From: Lentisphaeria bacterium UBA1724
GTDB lineage: Bacteria > Verrucomicrobiota > Lentisphaeria > Oligosphaerales > Oligosphaeraceae
Reading direction: 5' to 3'
NCBI GenBank assembly: GCA_002315885.1
Contig: DCIO01000106.1
Span: 6,476-17,221 of the forward strand
Length of the DNA: 10,746 nucleotides
Every line of letters starts with the position of its first letter. Within the stretch, counting starts at the first letter, position 1. Made by a program: the position numbers and the translations under genes. Shown piece by piece: positions 1 to 5,776 of the stretch. Under the pieces are notes generated by a model. The model had not been told where the DNA came from, did not search any database, and worked only from the letters and a program-made list of their open reading frames with translations.

Positions 1-1
1 G

Positions 2-559
2 AACGGCATGAACGGCATGAACGGCGGCATGGCTGGTATGGAAGGTGGTATGATGGGTGGCATGGAAGGCGGCATGAACGGTTCTAATGGCGCTAATGGT
101 GTTGCCTTTGCTCCTCAGCTGGTCTTTGAGATTAAAATTGGTGATGTTTTCGCCCTGAAGAAAGATGCCGTGAGCTCCATGAATCGCAATGGCATGGGGA
201 CTTCTGGCATGGGTGGCAACAACGGCTTATCCGGCTACTATGATGAGGACGAGAATCAGGCTGTGGTGGAGTTCTACCAGTTGTTGGATGTAACTCCTTC
301 CAAAGAGGAGGACGGTAAGCCTGTGATTCGTGTTCAGAAATTGACGGGGCAGTTCGGTGCCGCTGAGGGCGAGCCGATTGTTCTGAGTTACAAGGATACG
401 GTTGACTATGTGAAGGCCATTTACGGCACTCCCGAAGACGAACCCAATCACGATTATGCTGCACCGAGTGGTGCCCGTGGTAACGCTGGTGGCACCGGCG
501 TGGGTGGTGGCATGGATGCTGGCATGGGCATGAGTCCCATGGGTGGCATGATGCAGTAG
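2..559 (+). CDS. Gly/Met/Asn-rich protein, 3' part (5' end outside window)
   Basis: The reading frame is open to the left edge, so this is the C-terminal part of a longer protein; the ATG at position 8 lies inside a repetitive Gly/Met/Asn stretch and is unlikely to be the true start. Counting from that ATG, residues 1-30 are Gly/Met/Asn-rich, about 31-150 look like a folded alpha/beta segment (LVFEIKIGDVFAL, then VVEFYQLLDV and VIRVQKLTGQF) interrupted near 57-80 by a second Gly/Met/Asn loop, and 153-183 return to Gly/Met repeats ending MGGMMQ. I do not recognise the fold. The gene lies 137 bp upstream of a secretin on the same strand, and that secretin carries the same style of Gly/Met tract. 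I therefore infer an envelope protein of the same pilus-like or secretion apparatus, comparable in position to the Amuc_1099-1102 accessory proteins of Akkermansia. That link rests on context only. No convincing terminator follows it, so co-transcription with the secretin is possible. Confidence 0.7.
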   Translation, partial: NGMNGMNGGMAGMEGGMMGGMEGGMNGSNGANGVAFAPQLVFEIKIGDVFALKKDAVSSMNRNGMGTSGMGGNNGLSGYYDEDENQAVVEFYQLLDVTPSKEEDGKPVIRVQKLTGQFGAAEGEPIVLSYKDTVDYVKAIYGTPEDEPNHDYAAPSGARGNAGGTGVGGGMDAGMGMSPMGGMMQ

Positions 560-696
560 AAGGACATTTTCTCATTCGGCTCAAGCCGCAAAGCAACAAT
601 TTTTAATTAGTAATCATTCGTAACTAATCCACCCCCAATCGGGAAAGGTCTTCCGGCATTCCAATATGCTGAGAGGCTGGACCCCAATGCAAGTCC

Positions 697-3600
697 ATGA
701 CTAAGCAAAAGAAACACGTCGAAGTCCTGAGTTCCTTGCGCATTCTGCTTGGTGCGATTTTCTTGCTGGCAATTTCAGCAAGCACCATTCAAGCGCAGGT
801 TAATGAGGAAATTGAAGATCAGGAAGCCGCCCTCGCCGCAGAAGAGCGAGATTCCCAAGAGGTTGATGTCGCGATTTCCGAAGGCGGCATCGGGGCTCGT
901 TTTAATCAGCTGAAGACCAAGGATACGGATTGGCTGTTGACACGTGCGCAGGATGGCGTCAGCAACATCCAGAAGATTCTCAACGAGGCCAATGGCGCTC
1001 TCGCTGAGGATGATTTCTCTACCGCCAACAACATCCTCTATCCTAAAGATCTCATTGGCAACAACAACGTCGAGGATATCAAGCAGGAAGTCCAGACCAT
1101 TCTCTGTGTGCTTGCCGATCGCAAAGACCTCTCTGATGCCCAACTCGGCCAGAGTGGTTCTGTTAAGGACAACCTGGCATGGCTTGTCAGCGAGATTGAA
1201 CAGGCTCGTGCCAGCCTGGAGTTGAAGCGTGAGATGGCCAAGCGTGCCGAGAAAGGCGCGATTGCCAAGGGCAAGTTGGATGACGCCAAGACCGCCTTGG
1301 ACAAGGCCAACACCAGCTATGCTTCTGCCGCCGCTGTCTTCAGCGAAGGTTATCTCAAGCAGGCCGAAGAGGCCGCCCGCGAGGCTCAGGCTGCCTTGCT
1401 GACTGCTACCACCATCTTGGTGGATACCACTGCTGACGACGCCAATGTGGATGCCGATGCGGCATACTGCATGCGCAAGGCTGCCGAGCTCAGACTTCAT
1501 TTGCAGTCCCGTCTGGCTGACATCTACTCCTTGTTGGGCCAGAAGGAACCCTCCCTGGGTCAGAACTATCTGACTATCGCCATCCTGGAGCAGGAGCTGG
1601 CGTTGTGCCACAGCACCGAGGAAGCCCAGGACATCTATGACAATGGCGAGGATGGTGCCTATTCTGCCAGCGCCATGGAGCTGGCTATGGAAGAGAAGTT
1701 TGCGACGGAGATTGAGTTGGCTGGCAATTGCGCCAAGTCCGACTACATCATCCAGCCCGTGAACGAAGATCGTCTCAAGCGGAATATCATGACCCTCCGC
1801 AGTGTCCGTCAGGAGACCATCGTCCGTGCCGAGACTGTTGTTGACACCCTGATTCCTGATTTGGCCGAGCATGACCTGAAAGTCCGTAAGGCTCTGAAGT
1901 CTGGTCAGGTTTTCCTGCAGAATGGTCGTTATGCCCAGGCTCGTGAGTATTTTGAGCAGGCATTGGTTGAGGATCCTTACTGCCTGGCCGCTATCCGTGC
2001 TTTGGCGAAGATTGATGAGACCATGGAGTCTGCCGCCAACGAGAAGTTGGAGACGATCCTGAAGGACCGCATGGCGGAAGTCCGCTGGAAGTGGTCTGAC
2101 CCCGTCACTCCTTTGATGGCTGGTTCTGCCGACAACGTCAGCACCCAGACTATTCGTAAGAATGATGACATCCAGGGTATCAACAAGGCTTTGGACGAAA
2201 TTCGTCTGCAGCATCTTGTCATCGATAACGAAACTCTGAAGGATGTCCTGACTGAAATTCTGCCCCGCGAAATCAAGAAGGCTGACCCCGAAGGCGTTGG
2301 CATCAACATCGTCCCGATGCTGGTTCCCATGGCTGATGCTGGTATGCCTGGTTATGTGCCCGATGGCTATCAGAGCAACAGCGAAGGATCTGGTGCCAGC
2401 ACTGGCGCTCGTGAATTCAGCTCTTCTGGCAACAGCTACAGCGGCAACATGGGCGGCATGGGCGGCTACAGCGGCATGGGCGGCATGGGCGGCATGGGTG
2501 GCATGGACAATGGCTACGGCATGGGTGGCTATGGTGCTGGCATGGGCGGCATGTACGGTGGCGATTTCGGCGCATACGGTGCCAACCCCGTCCAGGATTC
2601 CGGTATGGCTACTGGTGAGAGCCTGGAAGACAAGCTTGTGAACCTGAACCTGACCAACATCACTCCCCGTGAAGTGCTGGATTACCTCTCCTATCAGTTC
2701 GGTCTGCGTATCCGCAATGCCGAGTCTTCCGTGATCGTTGCTCACAGAATGATTGAGATGGATCCCATGGAGACCCGCTTCTACAACATCGAGGCCGGTG
2801 TCTTTGATGCTCCTCGTACCCGTTCCAAGATGTCCTCTCTCTCCTCTCCTGTCGGCGATGACGACAGCAGTGACGATGATGACGACGACGATGATGACGA
2901 TGATGACGACAGCAGCGATGACGATGATGACAGCAGCAGCGATGACGACGACTCCTATGGTAAGTCTTCCAAGTCTGGCGGTGGTGCTTTCTATCGCGCC
3001 GAGTCCATCTTCCGTGCCATGGGTGTTCCCATGCCTCAGGGTGCCAACATCTGCTACTATCCTCAGAGCGGCAAATTGGTTGTCCACCACACCATCGAGC
3101 AGCAGCGTGTGATCAAGCGGATTCTGGAAGAGATCAACCAGACTCCTCGTCAGATTTCCATCGAGGCCAAGTTTGTGGAAATCGTCCAGAACGACTTGAA
3201 CAGCTTGGGCTTTGAGTGGTCCTTCGAGGGCGGCGGTGTCTCCTACCGCGCGGCTTCCAATGGCGTTGAGCAGGCTCTGGTCAGCCAGCGCGGCGCGGTC
3301 CACACTGGTGACTTCCTGATGGGTGTTGCCAGCCAGAGTGGCTCTGGTACCGTCAAGATGGGCAATGGTATGCGTTTTGCCAGTTCCGTCTTTGACAATG
3401 CGGCTCTGAATGACTCCGTCTTGAACGTCTACACTGTCCTGGGTAACTACGCGTTCAGCACGATTATCCACGCGATTGAGCAGTCCGACAATTCGGATGT
3501 CCTCTCTGCTCCGAAAGTCACCACCATCAGTGGTAAGACTGCCCAGCTGAAGGTTGTGAAGGAACAGTATTTCGCGACTTCCTGGTCCGAGCCTGAGATG

Positions 3601-4107
3601 GATGTCACCGTCACTGACGGTACTTCCAGCACCAGCTACACTCCTTCCATTCCTACTCTGGAAGCCACCTCTCTGGGTGTCATTCTGGATGTGACTCCCA
3701 CGGTTGCTCCCGACTCCTATTCCATCTATCTGGATATGCTTCCCAGCATTACTGACCTGGTGGAATACGATACCCACTACAACACCAAATGCATCGTTAA
3801 CAACCAGGAAATGGATTTGATCTTCACCATGCCTGTCTTCTCCAAGCGTGAAATCAAGACCTCCGTGGTGGTCTACGATAACGAGACGGTTGTCATGGGC
3901 GGTCTGATCCAGGAGAAGCTGCAGCGCTTTGAGGACAAGATTCCCTTCCTGGGCAATCTGCCAGTCATCGGTCACCTCTTCACCAGCCGTGGTGAGCAGT
4001 CCCGCAAGACCAACCTTCTGATGTTCGTGAACGTCCGCCTGGTCAAGCCCGATGGTCAGCCTCTGCGTGCTAACGAAATCCGTGGTTTGCCTGACTTCCG
4101 CCACTAA
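697..4107 (+). CDS. Secretin family outer-membrane channel, Amuc_1098-like, with poly-Asp and Gly/Met inserts
   Basis: Secretins form large multimeric outer-membrane gates for type IV pili and type II/III secretion. This 1136-residue protein starts with a Sec-type signal peptide (basic MTKQKK, hydrophobic core about 14-29, likely cleavage after Ala33). Residues about 40-400 are mostly helical and Ala/Glu/Lys-rich; a clear TPR hairpin lies at about 403-436. Two STN/secretin-N-like segments follow, near 500-545 and 645-685. The second is flanked by a Gly/Met tract (583-622) and an Asp/Ser tract (721-753). An N-domain with GVPMPQGANICYY and TPRQISIEAKFVEI (about 760-828) leads into the beta-barrel domain (about 819-1117). 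That domain includes SDVLSAPKVTTISGKTAQL and the secretin signature IPFLGNLPVIGHLF at 1082-1095. Secretins are usually 500-800 residues, so this is long; Akkermansia Amuc_1098 and relatives are similarly enlarged by TPR-type N-termini. Type II GspD and PilQ proper are the alternatives. The start is the first ATG giving a full signal peptide; no good ribosome-binding site precedes it (GAGAGG lies 20 bases upstream). Confidence 0.93.
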   Translation: MTKQKKHVEVLSSLRILLGAIFLLAISASTIQAQVNEEIEDQEAALAAEERDSQEVDVAISEGGIGARFNQLKTKDTDWLLTRAQDGVSNIQKILNEANGALAEDDFSTANNILYPKDLIGNNNVEDIKQEVQTILCVLADRKDLSDAQLGQSGSVKDNLAWLVSEIEQARASLELKREMAKRAEKGAIAKGKLDDAKTALDKANTSYASAAAVFSEGYLKQAEEAAREAQAALLTATTILVDTTADDANVDADAAYCMRKAAELRLHLQSRLADIYSLLGQKEPSLGQNYLTIAILEQELALCHSTEEAQDIYDNGEDGAYSASAMELAMEEKFATEIELAGNCAKSDYIIQPVNEDRLKRNIMTLRSVRQETIVRAETVVDTLIPDLAEHDLKVRKALKSGQVFLQNGRYAQAREYFEQALVEDPYCLAAIRALAKIDETMESAANEKLETILKDRMAEVRWKWSDPVTPLMAGSADNVSTQTIRKNDDIQGINKALDEIRLQHLVIDNETLKDVLTEILPREIKKADPEGVGINIVPMLVPMADAGMPGYVPDGYQSNSEGSGASTGAREFSSSGNSYSGNMGGMGGYSGMGGMGGMGGMDNGYGMGGYGAGMGGMYGGDFGAYGANPVQDSGMATGESLEDKLVNLNLTNITPREVLDYLSYQFGLRIRNAESSVIVAHRMIEMDPMETRFYNIEAGVFDAPRTRSKMSSLSSPVGDDDSSDDDDDDDDDDDDDSSDDDDDSSSDDDDSYGKSSKSGGGAFYRAESIFRAMGVPMPQGANICYYPQSGKLVVHHTIEQQRVIKRILEEINQTPRQISIEAKFVEIVQNDLNSLGFEWSFEGGGVSYRAASNGVEQALVSQRGAVHTGDFLMGVASQSGSGTVKMGNGMRFASSVFDNAALNDSVLNVYTVLGNYAFSTIIHAIEQSDNSDVLSAPKVTTISGKTAQLKVVKEQYFATSWSEPEMDVTVTDGTSSTSYTPSIPTLEATSLGVILDVTPTVAPDSYSIYLDMLPSITDLVEYDTHYNTKCIVNNQEMDLIFTMPVFSKREIKTSVVVYDNETVVMGGLIQEKLQRFEDKIPFLGNLPVIGHLFTSRGEQSRKTNLLMFVNVRLVKPDGQPLRANEIRGLPDFRH
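2443..2565 (+). repeat. In-frame Gly/Met-rich tract in the secretin
   Basis: Residues 583-623 of the secretin are built from GGM and GYxGM units encoded mainly by GGC GGC ATG triplets. The tract sits between the two STN-like segments and is probably a flexible linker. It matches in style the Gly/Met stretches at both ends of the protein encoded just upstream. Confidence 0.85.
2857..2955 (+). repeat. In-frame Asp/Ser-only tract in the secretin
   Basis: Secretin residues 721-753 consist only of Asp (25) and Ser (8), in blocks of 3, 13, 5 and 4 Asp separated by Ser runs of two or three. GAT and GAC codons are mixed, so the tract is a real reading frame and not a simple mononucleotide slip, though the GAY/AGC triplets could still expand or contract by slippage. 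It falls between the STN-like segment and the N-domain preceding the barrel, so it would face the periplasm. Calcium or metal binding is an inference only. Confidence 0.9.
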
Positions 4108-4124
4108 TTCGTTCGCATAACGAT

Positions 4125-4164
4125 AAAAGGCGCCGCACGACTTCGGTCGCACGGCGCCTTTTTT
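4125..4164 (+). terminator. Intrinsic terminator after the secretin gene
   Basis: A near-perfect hairpin starts 17 bases after the secretin stop codon. The outer stem GGCGCCG pairs with CGGCGCC, extended by AAAA/TTTT. A symmetric CA/CA internal loop follows, then an inner stem CGAC/GTCG closed by a TTCG tetraloop. Six T residues (4159-4164) follow. The A-run on the 5' side means it could also work on the opposite strand, but no gene approaches it from that side in this window. Confidence 0.95.
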
Positions 4165-4166
4165 AA

Positions 4167-4227
4167 TGCTTAATGCTCAATGCTTAATGCTTAATGTTGG
4201 AGGGGGAGGTATCCCCCTTGCCCCCTC
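4167..4227. repeat. Heptad-hairpin element, copy 1
   Basis: The element begins within three bases of the terminator T-run. Four 7-bp units (TGCTTAA, TGCTCAA, TGCTTAA, TGCTTAA; 4167-4194) are followed by the joint TGTT and a 29-base G/C block at 4199-4227. The block contains GGGGGAGGTATCCCCC, a six-pair hairpin with a four-base loop, and a second C5 tract that can pair with the same G5 run. Three more copies lie at 5555-5746. The element has no coding capacity I would credit. Confidence 0.9.
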
Positions 4228-4230
4228 TTT

Positions 4231-4236
4231 TATAAT
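4231..4236 (+). promoter_or_regulatory. Possible -10 box for trhP
   Basis: TATAAT, a perfect consensus -10 hexamer, lies just after the G/C block of repeat copy 1 and 52 bases before the chosen trhP start. The expected -35 position falls inside the repeat hairpin and has no recognisable TTGACA-like sequence, so the call rests on the -10 alone. A promoter is needed somewhere here because a strong terminator lies directly upstream. Confidence 0.4.
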
Positions 4237-4288
4237 TCGGAATTAGGAATTGTTGGAGGCAGGAGAATTTCCCTTTGTTTATGTAACC

Positions 4289-5554
4289 ATGGAGAATTTT
4301 GGAAACAAGCCGATTTTATTAGCTCCTGCGGGGAACTGGGAATGCCTTGCCGCCGCGTTGCAGAATGGCGCGGACGCGGTTTATTTCGGCGTTGGCAAAT
4401 GGAATATGCGTTGTCGTGCCAACGCGAATTTTTTGCCTGAGGACTTAAAAGACGTTGTGAACAAATGCCACGAGCAGGGTGTTCAGGCGTGGTTGACATT
4501 GAATATCATTGCGTATGATGAGGAACTGGAGGATATTCAGTTGTTGTTGGAGACTGCGAAAGCGGCGCAGGTTGATGCGGTGATAGCAGTGGATCCCGCG
4601 GTCATTCGCAGAGCCCATGCTTTGGGATTGACGGTTCATCTTTCCGTTCAGGGGAATCTCTCCAATTGGGAAGCGGTGTCCTTCTATGCTCCATACGTGG
4701 ATACCGTGGTTGCTGCCCGTGAGCTCTCTCTGGAGCAACTCTCCTCCCTGTCGGAAAATATCCGCAAGCATGATTTGCGGGGTCCCAATGGCCAGTTGAT
4801 TCGTCTGGAGGCATTTGTCCACGGTGCGTTGTGCATAGGATTGTCCGGGCGTTGTGGCATGAGTCTTTGCGAATACAATGCCAGCAGCAATCGTGGCAGT
4901 TGCTATCAGCCCTGCCGTCGTGAATACATTGCACGGGATGCGGAGACAGGCTTTGAATTCAAGATACAGAACCGCTATATCATGTCTCCGAAGGACCTCT
5001 GTACCATCGCTGGACTTGGATGGTTGCTGAAGGCTGGGGTCTCCGTGCTGAAGATCGAGGGGCGCGGTCGTTCTGCGGATTATGTTGCGACGGTGACGCG
5101 TTGTTATCGCGAGGCGCTGGATATCTATCTTCGTGGCGAGAAGCCTTCGTCAGAACAATTGGAGTCCTGGAAGGGCTGCCTTCGTGGGGTTTTCAATCGT
5201 CAATTCTGGGAAGGCGGCTATTACTATGGGGAGCAGAGCGATGTCTGGGCTGGCGACCGGGATAGCCAGGCCACCATCCGGAAGGAATTCGTGGGTGTGG
5301 TTACGCATTACTACGCGAAACCGAAGGTGGTGGAGTTGATTTTACAGTCGGGGAATCTCCAGGTGGGGGATAGGATATTGTTTACGGGGCCAACTACGGG
5401 AGCGGTGGAATATGTCGTGCCTTCTCTACAAGTCCTGGAAAAGCCCACCGACTTTGCGGCTATCGGCGCGGATGTCACATTCCCATTCCCCACAAAACTC
5501 CGACCCAACGACAAAATATATGTACTTCGAGATAGAATTCGGAATCTCTATTAA
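4289..5554 (+). CDS. trhP: tRNA uridine hydroxylation protein, peptidase U32 family (TrhP/YegQ-like)
   Basis: Family members (E. coli TrhP, formerly YegQ; B. subtilis YrrN/YrrO) act in prephenate-dependent 5-hydroxylation of wobble U34 in tRNAs; they carry an Fe-S cluster and are named peptidases by history. The 421-residue product opens with the family pattern KPILLAPAGNWECLAAAL and NGADAVYFG, an N-terminal TIM-barrel. Residues 174-209 hold the U32 signature FVHGALC...SGRC, with Cys182, Cys189, Cys205 and Cys209 as likely cluster ligands and an extra Cys194. MSPKDLC and VLKIEGRGRSADYVATV follow. The C-terminal beta-barrel domain has FVGVVTHYY, VGDRILFTGPTTG and DKIYVLRDR. The E. coli protein is about 30 residues longer. 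An upstream in-frame TTG (4250) would add 13 unconserved residues, so the ATG at 4289 is preferred, although the GGAGG and AGGAG motifs (4255-4265) lie too far away for a normal ribosome-binding site. No trhO is visible. The exact paralogue (TrhP versus RlhA, the 23S rRNA U32 enzyme) cannot be settled, but length and motifs favour TrhP. Confidence 0.88.
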   Translation: MENFGNKPILLAPAGNWECLAAALQNGADAVYFGVGKWNMRCRANANFLPEDLKDVVNKCHEQGVQAWLTLNIIAYDEELEDIQLLLETAKAAQVDAVIAVDPAVIRRAHALGLTVHLSVQGNLSNWEAVSFYAPYVDTVVAARELSLEQLSSLSENIRKHDLRGPNGQLIRLEAFVHGALCIGLSGRCGMSLCEYNASSNRGSCYQPCRREYIARDAETGFEFKIQNRYIMSPKDLCTIAGLGWLLKAGVSVLKIEGRGRSADYVATVTRCYREALDIYLRGEKPSSEQLESWKGCLRGVFNRQFWEGGYYYGEQSDVWAGDRDSQATIRKEFVGVVTHYYAKPKVVELILQSGNLQVGDRILFTGPTTGAVEYVVPSLQVLEKPTDFAAIGADVTFPFPTKLRPNDKIYVLRDRIRNLY

Positions 5555-5746
5555 TGCTTAATGCTTGATGCTTAATGCTTAATGTCGGAGGGGGAGGTAT
5601 CCCCCTTACCCCCTCTTCTTCAATGCTTAATGCTTGATGCTTAATGCTTAATGAAGGAGGGGGAGGTATCCCCCTTGCCCCCTCTTCTTCAATGCTCAAT
5701 GCTCAATGCTTAATGAAGGAGGGGGAGGTATCCCCCTTGCCCCCTC
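5555..5746. repeat. Three tandem heptad-hairpin elements (copies 2-4) between convergent genes
   Basis: Copy 2 has heptads at 5555-5582 and a hairpin block at 5587-5615. Copy 3 has heptads at 5624-5651 and a block at 5656-5684. Copy 4 has heptads at 5693-5713 and a block at 5718-5746. Copies 2 and 3 carry four heptads and copy 4 three, so the periods are 69 and 62 bp, differing by exactly one heptad. The blocks are identical except for one G-to-A change in copy 2. Copies are joined by the same eight bases, TTCTTCAA. The first base of the array directly follows the trhP stop codon, and the kinase stop codon lies 30 bases beyond the last copy. No standard terminator with a T-run is present in this gap, so the hairpins may serve that role for both genes. 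Confidence 0.93.
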
Positions 5747-5776
5747 TGCTTCTATGCGGAAATAAGGGTTTGCGCG

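Noticed and set aside
579..605. Short hairpin CGGC-TCAA-GCCG followed by a T5 run, as a terminator after the first gene
   Set aside because: The stem has only four pairs and the T-run is 14 bases away, too far for intrinsic termination.
606..628. Inverted repeat ATTAGT...ACTAAT before the secretin as an operator
   Set aside because: The arms are six bases in AT-rich sequence and could arise by chance or from the degenerate 7-bp pattern; there is nothing to link it to a regulator.
775..4152. A very long open frame (1125 codons) on the minus strand opposite the secretin
   Set aside because: The plus-strand secretin has a signal peptide, TPR and the secretin signature. The opposite frame reads as His/Val/Ile-rich low-complexity protein with no recognisable domain, and its poly-Val/Ile stretch is only the complement of the Asp codons. 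It also runs through the terminator hairpin. It is open because of codon bias.
4250..4288. TTG start for trhP at 4250
   Set aside because: It adds 13 residues outside the conserved U32 domain and starts within the heptad tract; the ATG at 4289 matches the usual family N-terminus.
5475..5699. A short minus-strand frame with two repeats of a Pro-rich peptide across the trhP end
   Set aside because: It is the heptad-hairpin element read as protein; the repetition is at the DNA level, it overlaps the end of trhP, and two of its units are the same element.
5555..5746. Possible CRISPR array
   Set aside because: The conserved parts are separated only by repeated heptads, not by unique spacers, and no cas gene is present.
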